DNA from: Dehalococcoidia bacterium
Lineage (GTDB): Bacteria; Chloroflexota; Dehalococcoidia; Bin125
DNA: 64,000 bases
Direction: 5' to 3'
Assembly: GCA_022826965.1 (NCBI GenBank)
Contig: JAJDTU010000013.1
Span: forward strand, 310,001 to 374,000
Both the position numbers and the translations under genes were made by a program. A model generated the notes under the pieces. The model made no database searches. It saw only the letters and a program-made list of their open reading frames with translations, and had not been told where the DNA came from. Shown here piece by piece: positions 1 to 7,984 of the stretch (the first letter of the stretch is position 1; each line of letters starts with the position of its first letter).

Positions 1-719
1 GAGTAGATCAAGAGCTGTTTGCGTGTCTCCCGCTCGCCGGACACCACGGGCAACATCGGCACGTCGGCCTTGGCGTAGTCGTCGCGGTACTTCAGAGCCA
101 GCGCCCAGAAGTGCGGCGGCGTCCACATGAAAATCACGAGGAACAGGATGAACGGCGTCCAGGTGACCTCGCCGGTCACCGCCGCCCAGCCGACCAGCGG
201 CGGAATCGAGCCCGCCGCCCCACCGATCACAATGTTTTGGGTCGTCGAGCGCTTGAGCCAGATCGTGTAGACGAACACGTAAAACAGGACCGCAGCCTCG
301 GCCAGTAGAGCGGCCAACAGATTGACCGTGAGTGCGAGCTGAATCCCGCCGAGCGCCGCAAGCAGGAAGCCCCAGACCAGCGCTTGCCAGGGCTGGATGA
401 CCCCAGCCGGCAGCGGCCGATCGGCAGTCCGGTCCATGATCGCGTCGATGTCACGGTCGAACCACTGGTTGAAGGTGTTGGCGCCGCCCGCAGTCAGGAT
501 CCCACCCAACAGCGTCAGCAAGATCAGCGCCAATCCCTCGCCGAAACTGCCCTTCGGCCAACCGTCGGCCGCCACGATCATCGTCGGCACCGTCGTAACC
601 AGCAGGAGACCGATGATGCCGGGCTTGGTCAGCTCCCAGAGGCCTCGCGCGAACTCGAACGCGCGACGCGAACTCGGCAACGTGGCGGGGCGCTCGAGCG
701 TGAGGGGACGTTCGGTCAT
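1..719 (-). CDS. ctaB: Protoheme IX farnesyltransferase (heme O synthase), truncated at window edge
   Basis: This enzyme transfers farnesyl to heme B to give heme O, the precursor of heme A for the adjacent oxidase. It is an integral membrane UbiA-family prenyltransferase. About 239 residues are visible and the C-terminal part lies outside the window; the family is usually near 300 residues. The prenyl-diphosphate motif NQWFDRDIDAIMDRTADRPL is present. So are the family signatures LKRSTTQNIVIGGAAGSIPP and WTPPHFWALALKYRDDYA. The ATG at 717-719 overlaps the TGA of ctaA (ATGA), which fixes the start and implies translational coupling. It is the last visible gene of the oxidase operon. Confidence 0.95.
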   Translation of the reverse strand, partial: MTERPLTLERPATLPSSRRAFEFARGLWELTKPGIIGLLLVTTVPTMIVAADGWPKGSFGEGLALILLTLLGGILTAGGANTFNQWFDRDIDAIMDRTADRPLPAGVIQPWQALVWGFLLAALGGIQLALTVNLLAALLAEAAVLFYVFVYTIWLKRSTTQNIVIGGAAGSIPPLVGWAAVTGEVTWTPFILFLVIFMWTPPHFWALALKYRDDYAKADVPMLPVVSGERETRKQLLIY

Positions 720-1774
720 CCGTTGCCCTCGCTCTTCATCGAGGCGCCGGGACCAGCCACGCTCACCGTAGCGAGATCAGAGCTGGGTTGACCGCCCGCG
801 CGCAGACCTCCGGCGCGAAAGATCGCGACCAACGACGCTCCCGAGACCAGCAGCCAGGTGATCGAACCCATCGACAGATGCAGCGCTCGCGCCCAGGCGT
901 CGAAGTTGATCCAGATCATCGCCGCTCCGATGAATATCTGCGCGACGTACAACGTCGCCGCGCCGTGGACCATGAACGTCAGGCCGCGAGCGCGAGGTCT
1001 GAGCATGACCACGCCCATCGACGCCGCGAACAGCGAGATCGCGCCGAAGAGGACCAGGAATCGATGTCCCATGTTCCACTGAGCGTACTCGCCGTCGGGA
1101 AACAGCCCGCCGTAGCAAAGCGGCCAGTTGTTGCCGCAGGCCGCGCCGCCTGGGCCGACGTGCGCGCCCGCGTCGGGCCCAGCTCCAACATGGGTGACGT
1201 ATGAACCGACGACCACCACCGCATAGACGAGGATGGCGGTGATCAATGCGACGCGCGCATAGTTTCGGGCCTGCGATGGGGAGTCCGTTCCGAGCGGCGC
1301 CGCGTCGTCGCTGGTCACGGCGCGCCAGTCGAACGTCCCCAGCCAGGAGAAGGCGACCAGCATCAGGATCAGCATCGCCGTGGCCAGGTGCAACGTAACG
1401 ATCAGCTCCTCGAGCCGCTCAGTCACCGTCAATCCGCCGAGCACGACCTGGAGCGCCAGAAACGGGATCGCGAGAGCGGCGGGCAGCCAGACCCGAGTCC
1501 GGTCTCGGTACCGATGCCACGCCACGACGGCGTAGCCAAGGATGATCAAGCCGATGATCGCCGCGACCAGCCGGTGCGTCCACTCAAGCCAGACCTGGTG
1601 CGCGGCGAACTCGCCGAAGTCTCCTGAGGGGATCGCCGCGCCGTAACAGGCTGGCCAATCGGGACAGGCGAGACCGGAGCCGGTCACGCGCACGATCCCG
1701 CCAAGCGCGGTCAGTACGAGCAGACCGATCACCAGGCTAAGACCGATGCGCTGAAATCTGGTCATCGATGTCAT
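716..1774 (-). CDS. ctaA: Heme A synthase (COX15/CtaA family)
   Basis: It converts heme O to heme A by oxidising the C8 methyl group, in the membrane. The 352 residues form about eight membrane segments, the usual size. The candidate heme-ligand histidines lie in EWTHR, TLHLAT, MGHRF and ALHLSMG. Two cysteine pairs are present, in CPDWPAC near residue 37 and in CGNNWPLC in the second half. This matches the Bacillus-type enzyme with paired Cys in extracellular loops. It overlaps ctaB by 4 bp. The start is ATG 1774 or the in-frame ATG three codons later; neither has a strong ribosome site. Function is clear from family motifs and context. Confidence 0.95.
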   Translation of the reverse strand: MTSMTRFQRIGLSLVIGLLVLTALGGIVRVTGSGLACPDWPACYGAAIPSGDFGEFAAHQVWLEWTHRLVAAIIGLIILGYAVVAWHRYRDRTRVWLPAALAIPFLALQVVLGGLTVTERLEELIVTLHLATAMLILMLVAFSWLGTFDWRAVTSDDAAPLGTDSPSQARNYARVALITAILVYAVVVVGSYVTHVGAGPDAGAHVGPGGAACGNNWPLCYGGLFPDGEYAQWNMGHRFLVLFGAISLFAASMGVVMLRPRARGLTFMVHGAATLYVAQIFIGAAMIWINFDAWARALHLSMGSITWLLVSGASLVAIFRAGGLRAGGQPSSDLATVSVAGPGASMKSEGNG

Positions 1775-1790
1775 CTGAACCCGATCTGCT

Positions 1791-1811
1791 CACCGACCGC
1801 ACGAGTCGGTG
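1791..1811 (-). promoter_or_regulatory. Hairpin just upstream of ctaA
   Basis: A perfect 7-bp inverted repeat (CACCGAC, 7-nt loop, GTCGGTG) lies about 16 nt before the ctaA start, in the 107-bp ctaG-ctaA gap. No T-tract follows it in the direction of transcription, so it is not a classical terminator. It could be an mRNA-processing or translation-control hairpin, or chance in GC-rich DNA. Confidence 0.3.
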
Positions 1812-1881
1812 TTGCGCCCCCTAGTGTCTCACTTCTTGGCACGACGGCGAAATTTGCGCAGCGCAATCGCTGAATGCTCGC

Positions 1882-2892
1882 TTACTGTTCCCCTGGGCGA
1901 GGTCCGAGCGTCGGAATCTCGCCGTGGACGCGAATCTGCATGTCGCGCACGACGTCGTTGCGACGATCCTTGAACCCCTCGCGCTCCGCCCAGTAGTAGA
2001 CCGTCACGATGATCGCCAGCGCGAACATCATCGATCCCGGCACCCACATGATCCCCGCGCCGATTCGCTGATCAAGCAGGGCGTCCGGACCCCACTCCCT
2101 GACGGCTGCGGCGGTGGCATAGGTGTCGTAGACCGGTTCGCCGACGTTGATCAGAATCAACCCGAGCGCGATGTTCTGCAGGATCGCGACCACCAACAGC
2201 GCGCAGCGCCAGACGTGATGCGGCCGCAGTCGCGTCGCGTCGACGCCGATCACCAGCCACCAGAGCAGCACGGCGCCAAGCAGGAACACCCCATGCTCGA
2301 CGAAATGCACTGCTTCGGATGCGATCGCCGCGTCGTACGCGTCCGGCCAATGCCAGCTCCAGACGCTCGCGATGTAGATGATGATGGCCGACGGCGGCCA
2401 TGTCAGCGCGCGAACGAGCCGGGAGTTGAGAAACGGAATCAGATAGGTCGTCCGCACGCGCGGCGACGCTGCCCGCAGCGCCAGCGTCGCTGGCGCCCCG
2501 AGTAGCATCAGCGGCGCGACGATCATCGTGATCATCACGTGCTGGATCATGTGCATCCAGAACAGGTCATCGGAGTACGTGTCGACCGGCGACATCAGAC
2601 CGAGCAGCATGACCAGCCAGCCGGTCCAGAAGCACCAGGCGTGCCAGCGCGGAAAGTGGAAGTTGGGCGAGTCGCGCCGCAGGCGGTAGTAGCCCCAACC
2701 GTACAATCCGCCAACGACGATCACGATCGCGAGGCCCGGAGCGTCAATACTCCAGACTTGGAGCGCGTTGAGTAACTCGCCCGACTCCGCGTAACGACCG
2801 TCGTGGGCCCGCGACAGGGAAGGGATGAGCGCGGCTGCAAGCGCGCCGATCGCCGCGACCAGCGCCGGCAGCGCTCGCCGTTTCTTGCTCAC
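1882..2892 (-). CDS. ctaG: CtaG-type (caa3) cytochrome c oxidase assembly factor
   Basis: This is a multi-pass membrane protein of the Bacillus CtaG family, needed for caa3 oxidase assembly and probably for copper insertion. It has 336 residues. An N-terminal signal or first membrane helix (residues 8-29) ends at SRAHDG. Family signatures are HMIQHVMITMIVAPLMLLGA and SWHWPDAYDAAIASEAVHFV, followed by EHGVFLLGAVLLWW. The histidine-rich HMIQH is a plausible metal site. About seven membrane segments are visible. It is 13 bp downstream of coxC in the same operon, which supports the assignment. It is unrelated to the Cox11 proteins that are also called CtaG in proteobacteria. Confidence 0.9.
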   Translation of the reverse strand: MSKKRRALPALVAAIGALAAALIPSLSRAHDGRYAESGELLNALQVWSIDAPGLAIVIVVGGLYGWGYYRLRRDSPNFHFPRWHAWCFWTGWLVMLLGLMSPVDTYSDDLFWMHMIQHVMITMIVAPLMLLGAPATLALRAASPRVRTTYLIPFLNSRLVRALTWPPSAIIIYIASVWSWHWPDAYDAAIASEAVHFVEHGVFLLGAVLLWWLVIGVDATRLRPHHVWRCALLVVAILQNIALGLILINVGEPVYDTYATAAAVREWGPDALLDQRIGAGIMWVPGSMMFALAIIVTVYYWAEREGFKDRRNDVVRDMQIRVHGEIPTLGPRPGEQ

Positions 2893-2905
2893 GGACCGAT
2901 CCGCC

Positions 2906-3526
2906 TCAGCTGAGGAAGAAGACCAGCGGGAAGATCACCAGCAACCACACGAATCCCACGAAGTGCCAATAGAGCGTCGCCGCTTCAATCGCGGTATTGC
3001 GTTTGGCGTCGAAGTGTCCGAGCAGGCCGCGCAACCACTGGGCGAAAATGAAGACCAGGCCACCGATCACGTGAGCGCCGTGGAAGCCGGTCAGCGTGTA
3101 GAACGTCGCCGCGTACGGGCCGTCCGAGATGCCGAATCCGGCGTGGCTCCACTCGAAGTACTGGTTGATGATGAACGCCGTGCCGACGACCAGCACGATC
3201 GCCATGTTGATCAGCATCGCCTTGCGGTTGCCCTTGCGGATGGCAAAGGCCGCGAATTGCATCGGGATGCTGGTCGAGACCAACAACACGGTGAACAGGA
3301 TCGGCAGGACGTGATCGCCCTCGACTCGGTGCGCTCCGTTGGTCGGTTCCCAGAGCAGCGTGTCGCTGTGCAGGGCCAACATCGCCGCGATCAGGCCCGC
3401 GAAGAACATGATCTCGGAGAAGATGAAGAAGATGATGCCCCAGAGGCCGGTCGTCATCGGCTCGTCGCCGACGAGGAAGCTGCGCACCGGGTGAACGCGC
3501 TTGTGCGGGATGGCTCCGGCTGCCAT
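2906..3526 (-). CDS. ctaE: Cytochrome c oxidase subunit III
   Basis: A membrane subunit of the aa3/caa3-type heme-copper oxidase, 206 residues, as expected for the short bacterial form. Diagnostic segments are GIIFFIFSEIMFFAGLIAA (with the conserved Glu), TGFHGAHVIGGLVFIFAQ and YWHFVGFVWLLVIFPLVF. Subunit III stabilises subunit I and proton uptake and has no redox centre. The start lies 2 bp after the coxA stop, so the two are tightly coupled. A start at the ATG giving MAAGAIPHKRVHPV fits the spacing. Confidence 0.95.
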   Translation of the reverse strand: MAAGAIPHKRVHPVRSFLVGDEPMTTGLWGIIFFIFSEIMFFAGLIAAMLALHSDTLLWEPTNGAHRVEGDHVLPILFTVLLVSTSIPMQFAAFAIRKGNRKAMLINMAIVLVVGTAFIINQYFEWSHAGFGISDGPYAATFYTLTGFHGAHVIGGLVFIFAQWLRGLLGHFDAKRNTAIEAATLYWHFVGFVWLLVIFPLVFFLS

Positions 3527-3528
3527 GG

Positions 3529-5265
3529 CTAGCCCTCCTCCCGCGCAGACGCGCTGGGCGCCCCAGAGTGGGAACCGCCGCTTCCGTTGTGACCGTTGTT
3601 GACGTGGTAGTGCGGGTCGTCCTGCAGACGCTCACCGAAGCGCAGGTCGAACAGCGGCCGCTCGGAGCGAATCTCCGGCAGCGAGTCAAAGTTGTGAGCC
3701 GGCGGCGGCGAGGTCGTCGCCCACTCGAGCGTCGTGCCTTCCCACGGGTCCGAGCCGGCCCGCTCGCCCCACTTGAGCGAGTAGAAGACGTTGTAGAGGA
3801 AGACCATCATCCCCGCGGCCGAGACGAACGCGCCGATCGTGGTCAGCATGTTCATCAGTTCCCAGCCGGGGTTGTCGACGTAGTCGTTGATCCGGCGAGG
3901 CATGCCGTCCAGGCCGAGCAGGAGCTGGGTGAAGAAGATCAGGTTGACACCGATGAACACCAGCCAGAAGTGGATCTTGCCCAGGCCCTCGTTCATGAAC
4001 TTGCCGAACATCTTCGGGAACCAGTAGTAGCAACCGGCGAGGAAGCCAAAGGTGGCCGCGATCGACATCGTGTAGTGGAAGTGTCCGACCACGAAGTAGG
4101 TGTCGTGCAGTGCGAAATCAACCGGCACAGCGGCGTGGAAGACGCCGGTGATCCCACCGATCAGGAAGAGCATCAGGAAACCGACGCTGAACAACATCGC
4201 GGTGGGGAAGATGTTCGAGCCGCGCCACATCGTCGTGATCCAGTTGAACATCTTGACCCCGGTCGGCACCGCGATCAGGAAGGTCGCGCCCATGAAGAAG
4301 GGCAGGAAGACGCCCCCGGTCGTGAACATGTGGTGAGCCCAGACGATGAAGCCCAGCAGGCCGATCGCTATCAGCGCCAGGACCATCGAGCGATAACCGA
4401 ACACCGGACGTCGGGTGAACACACCGAACACATCGGAGACGATGCCCATCGCGGGCAGGATCATGATGTACACGGCGGGATGCGAATAGAACCAGAACAG
4501 ATTCTGCCAGAGCAAGGGTTGACCGCCGGCGGCCGGGTCGAAGAACGCGCCACCTGCGCCGTTGCGGTCGATGAAGCCGAGCACCAGCGCGGCAGCCAGG
4601 ACCGGTGTCGAGAGCAGGATTAGCAGGCCGGTGACGAGCGTCGTCCAGGTGAACAGCGGCAGACGCCACATCGTCATGCCCGGCGCGCGCATCTTGAAAA
4701 TCGTGACCAAGAAATTGACCGAGCCGAAGATCGACGCCTGGCCCAACAGGATGACACCGACCAACCACATATCCATCCCGGCGCCGGGAGGCTCGGCGTT
4801 GTTGCCGGTGTCGAGTGTGACCGGCGGGTAGGCGGTCCATCCGGCTGAAGCGGTGCCGCCCTCGGCGGCAAAGCTCAGGGTCAGCAGGACGCCGCCGAAG
4901 AGGAAAATCCAGAACGAGAGCGCGTTGATCCGCGGGAAGGCCATGTCGAGCGCGCCGATTTGCAGCGGCATCGAGTAGTTCATGAACGCCGCGCCGATCG
5001 GCAACAGGAAGAGGAAGATCATCACGCTGCCGTGCATCGTGAAGATCGAGTTGTAGGTTTCCGCGGAGATGATGGTGCCGGTTTCGGCGAGCTCGGTGCG
5101 CATGACGAGGGAGAACGCCATGCCGACCAGGCCGAATGCCCCGGCCGTCCAGAGGTACATGATGCCGATCTTCTTGTGGTCGACCGTGGTCAGCCACTCG
5201 AGGATCACACGCCAGACCGTCGCCCCGGCATATGTGCTCGTCTGTGCCCCCGCCAGTGTCGCCAT
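3529..5265 (-). CDS. ctaD: Cytochrome c oxidase subunit I, type A2 heme-copper oxidase
   Basis: This is the catalytic subunit: it reduces O2 to water and pumps protons. It has 578 residues and 12 or more membrane helices. Visible ligands are the low-spin heme His in FTMHGSVMIF, CuB His plus the cross-linked Tyr in YSHPAVY, the His-His pair in WAHHMFTTGG, and the heme a3/heme a histidines in HDTYFVVGHFHY. The K-channel Lys is in TGVKMFNW. The gating Glu of HPEVY is replaced by Ala with an upstream Tyr-Ser (YSHPAVY). That is the mark of A2-type oxidases such as Thermus caa3. The C-terminus has a soluble, Gly/Ser/His-rich tail. It lies 39 bp downstream of coxB. Confidence 0.97.
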   Translation of the reverse strand: MATLAGAQTSTYAGATVWRVILEWLTTVDHKKIGIMYLWTAGAFGLVGMAFSLVMRTELAETGTIISAETYNSIFTMHGSVMIFLFLLPIGAAFMNYSMPLQIGALDMAFPRINALSFWIFLFGGVLLTLSFAAEGGTASAGWTAYPPVTLDTGNNAEPPGAGMDMWLVGVILLGQASIFGSVNFLVTIFKMRAPGMTMWRLPLFTWTTLVTGLLILLSTPVLAAALVLGFIDRNGAGGAFFDPAAGGQPLLWQNLFWFYSHPAVYIMILPAMGIVSDVFGVFTRRPVFGYRSMVLALIAIGLLGFIVWAHHMFTTGGVFLPFFMGATFLIAVPTGVKMFNWITTMWRGSNIFPTAMLFSVGFLMLFLIGGITGVFHAAVPVDFALHDTYFVVGHFHYTMSIAATFGFLAGCYYWFPKMFGKFMNEGLGKIHFWLVFIGVNLIFFTQLLLGLDGMPRRINDYVDNPGWELMNMLTTIGAFVSAAGMMVFLYNVFYSLKWGERAGSDPWEGTTLEWATTSPPPAHNFDSLPEIRSERPLFDLRFGERLQDDPHYHVNNGHNGSGGSHSGAPSASAREEG

Positions 5266-5304
5266 CTTGTCGCCTCCCTCTGCGTAGTCGCGCCGTGGGC
5301 GGGG

Positions 5305-6657
5305 CTAGCCGCCGGCCTCTACCAGTTCAGCCAGTTTGCTTGGAATGATGTCAGCCTCCGGCGGCCGAGGGACCGTCTGCAACCAGGCGTAGATGTCGGC
5401 AATGTCCTCGTCCGAGACCTGGTCGGGCGGGAACTCCGTCATGGCCTCAAGCGGCTCGCGGTACTGCTCAACCACACGATCGAGGGGGACGATGGTCATC
5501 GCAATCGTCGGTCCGACCAGACCCTCGCCCTGGTCACCGTGACAGACGTTGCAACCGAGCGAGAAGAACAAGTTCTGACCGTTGGCCGGATTGCCGACCG
5601 CGCCCTCCTCCTGCTCGACCTCGTCCTCGCCGCCAAAGTCGCCCTCAACGGGGTCAGGAGCGCTGCCGGCTTTCTCTTCGAACCAGGCGTCGTATTCGCC
5701 CTGCGGCAGGGCGCGGACCGTGTAAATCATGCGAGCGTGGTCGCGGCCACAGAACTCCGCGCATTGGCTGATGAAGTCACCGGCGTCCGTGATCCGCACC
5801 CAGAGCGTCTGCACGCGCCCGGGCACGGCGTCGAGCTTCGTCAAGAACTGAGGCGTGTAGAAGGCGTGCAGCACGTCGGCCGAGGCGATATTGAAGCGGA
5901 TCATCTGACCGGTCGGCACCGTCACGATCGGTGTGTTGTCGGCCGCCTGGAGTCGGCCTTCGGCCACGGTGTCCGTACCGTTGAACACGCGCATCACCTC
6001 GGACCCGGCCGCGTGACGGATGGGCACCGTGCCGTTGACAGCGCGGTCGACAGTCACCACGTCTCCCGTGCGAGCGACCACGCGCATGTGTTCAATGCCG
6101 AGCTTGATCGTCATGAACGGCACAACCAGTGATGGATCCTCGAGATGGATTTCCGTGTCCGCAGGATCGTTGGAGATGCTCTCTGCCAGCTCAGTGCCCA
6201 GCGGGACGGCGTAGTTGAACGCCCAGGCCCATTGCCGACCTTGCACATCGACAATCGTGACGTCTTCGTCTTGATCGGCGGCGGCCTGGATGTCCTGGAG
6301 CACGAACAACGAGACGAAGAACAGGACGACAACAATGACGAGCGGGATGCCGGTCCAGAGGATCTCGGCCGTGGTGTTGTGCGCGACCTGGGTCGGCAGT
6401 TCGTCGTCCGACTTGCGCTTGTAGCGGAAGACGACCCAGAGGATCATCGCCTCGACGATGATGAACACGATGACGCCGATGGCCAGGACGACGAAGAAGA
6501 GCGTGCGAATCGAATCGCCCTGCTCAGTTACTGCCTCGGGCAGCGCGACCTGGGCGCTGGCCAGACCGGTGAGGGCGAACAGCGTCAGCGCCGCAGCGCC
6601 AATGACCAGCGTGAGTCGCCCGATCCGAGTTCGCCATAACCGTCGGTAAGCGCTCAC
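5305..6657 (-). CDS. ctaC: Cytochrome c oxidase subunit II fused to cytochrome c, with a 90-residue insert
   Basis: This is the electron-entry subunit with the CuA site, fused to a C-terminal cytochrome c (caa3 type); 450 residues. The order is: signal peptide ending at ASA (about residue 35), two membrane helices (52-77 and 101-121), and a cupredoxin domain with CuA ligands H264, C299, C303, H307 and M310 (CAEFCGRDHARM). A mono-heme domain with CNVCH (369-373) and a likely Met ligand in MTEFP follows. The usual short step from the WAWAFNY strand to the PTGQMIRF strand is interrupted at about residues 151-243. The insert carries a VDRAVNGTVPIRHAAGSEV motif. It is the second gene of the operon. 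Confidence 0.95.
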   Translation of the reverse strand: MSAYRRLWRTRIGRLTLVIGAAALTLFALTGLASAQVALPEAVTEQGDSIRTLFFVVLAIGVIVFIIVEAMILWVVFRYKRKSDDELPTQVAHNTTAEILWTGIPLVIVVVLFFVSLFVLQDIQAAADQDEDVTIVDVQGRQWAWAFNYAVPLGTELAESISNDPADTEIHLEDPSLVVPFMTIKLGIEHMRVVARTGDVVTVDRAVNGTVPIRHAAGSEVMRVFNGTDTVAEGRLQAADNTPIVTVPTGQMIRFNIASADVLHAFYTPQFLTKLDAVPGRVQTLWVRITDAGDFISQCAEFCGRDHARMIYTVRALPQGEYDAWFEEKAGSAPDPVEGDFGGEDEVEQEEGAVGNPANGQNLFFSLGCNVCHGDQGEGLVGPTIAMTIVPLDRVVEQYREPLEAMTEFPPDQVSDEDIADIYAWLQTVPRPPEADIIPSKLAELVEAGG

Positions 6658-6713
6658 TCCACGCTCCCTTCGCTCCCTGTGCTCAACCCGCTATTCATGC
6701 TTGTTCACCACCG

Positions 6714-7856
6714 CTAGCCGGCGCCCTGCTCAGAGCCGTCTGCACCATGCATCAGCGGCGCATCGGAGGCATGTTCGTCGTGATGCTCGTCATGTGCGGG
6801 CGCTTCGAAATCCTTAATGTCCTCCAGGAACCAGCCAACGCCGCCGAACACAATCAGAGTGATCCCCGCACCCAACACCTGATCAACGAACACCGCGCCC
6901 GCGGCCGTGATGATCAGCCCGGCAGCGAAGATTAGCGGAGAAACGCTCGGCGGCGGCATGTGGACGCCGGGAGGAGGCGACGATTCGGGCATCACTTGCA
7001 GCGGATGCTGACGGAACTCCGCCGGCCCACCAGCCTCGAAATAGCCCATGTCCTCCAGGAACCAGCGCACCGCGCCAAGCACGATCAGCGTGATCCCGAC
7101 GCTCAGCACCTCGCCCACGAAGATGGCGCCGGCCGCCATCACAATCAGCCCCAGCGCAAACAGGATCGGCGCGAGGCTGGGCGGAGGCAGGTGGGTCTCG
7201 GGTGAGTCATGCTCGCCGTGGCCGTGCTCGTCCTCGAGGCCCGAAGGCAGCGCCAGCGTCGCCGCCGGTTGCTCAGACGGAGCCGCGATGGCCGGCACAT
7301 CGCCGCTGCGCGATGCCGGGAAGGGGCTCAGGTACGAGTCCGCCACCGCTTTGCGCTCATTGCGATAAGCCATCGGCCTCAGGGCCGGCGGCAACAGTGA
7401 CGCGATCGGTTTGAACAGGTCGGGGCCGCTGTATGCCTCTTGCAGGTCGATGCCGAACCCGGCCGGTCGCTGCCGGTAGGCGATCAGCTTGTGCAGCTTG
7501 ATCCCGTTCATCCGGCACAGCCGGATCGCCCGACCGCTCTGTCCCATCGGGACGTAGAGAATCAGCGGCGCCGCCTGCGCCAGCGGCCGCCAGCGTTCAA
7601 CTGCCGTCTCGATGTTGACCTCGTGCGTCAGCGCGAGGTCGGCGGCCATGGCGATGAAGTGGCCTGGTTCGTCGGTGACAACGATGTCCGGATAGAGCCA
7701 ACCGCCCGACCTGACCCGCACACCCATCTGCTCGTGCGGGAAATTCGTCGTGGCTTCGCGATCGGGGAACTCGTCGTTGGGATAGCCGTACGAAGCTTCA
7801 GCGATCTGCTGAAGGACGCTCGCGCGCTTCTGCCTCGCCGATTCCAGCGTGGGCAT
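6714..7856 (-). CDS. Unknown fusion: nuclease-like N-terminal domain plus duplicated 2-TM (COX4-like) module
   Basis: A 380-residue protein at the head of the oxidase operon, 56 bp before coxB. Residues 1-175 look like a soluble alpha/beta domain with GGWLYPDIVV and APLILYVPMGQSGRAIRLCR. The strand order recalls PD-(D/E)XK restriction-like folds, but no clear E-x-K follows PDI, so catalysis is doubtful. After a His/Glu-rich linker (208-221), two 54-residue repeats (222-275 and 298-351) each begin H-(L/M)-PPPS, contain two hydrophobic helices and end WFLED. PPPS-starting two-helix units resemble actinobacterial cytochrome oxidase subunit IV. A role as an accessory oxidase subunit is inferred from context and this resemblance. 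Confidence 0.75.
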   Translation of the reverse strand: MPTLESARQKRASVLQQIAEASYGYPNDEFPDREATTNFPHEQMGVRVRSGGWLYPDIVVTDEPGHFIAMAADLALTHEVNIETAVERWRPLAQAAPLILYVPMGQSGRAIRLCRMNGIKLHKLIAYRQRPAGFGIDLQEAYSGPDLFKPIASLLPPALRPMAYRNERKAVADSYLSPFPASRSGDVPAIAAPSEQPAATLALPSGLEDEHGHGEHDSPETHLPPPSLAPILFALGLIVMAAGAIFVGEVLSVGITLIVLGAVRWFLEDMGYFEAGGPAEFRQHPLQVMPESSPPPGVHMPPPSVSPLIFAAGLIITAAGAVFVDQVLGAGITLIVFGGVGWFLEDIKDFEAPAHDEHHDEHASDAPLMHGADGSEQGAG

Positions 7857-7984
7857 AGGCCTATGTTCGCCTCTCGCTCAGCCGCTCCCTGAGGGAGTTG
7901 CGGTCGATCTCCGATCCTAACCCAGCCCTGCGACAGTGGCTATCCCCCGACTCGGTAGAGTCCACAGCACTCGCCTCGAGGCGA

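Noticed and set aside
4960-6132. 390-codon open frame on the plus strand opposite coxA/coxB
   Set aside because: It is antisense to two well-supported genes; its Arg/Asp/Val-rich translation is typical of shadow frames in GC-rich DNA.
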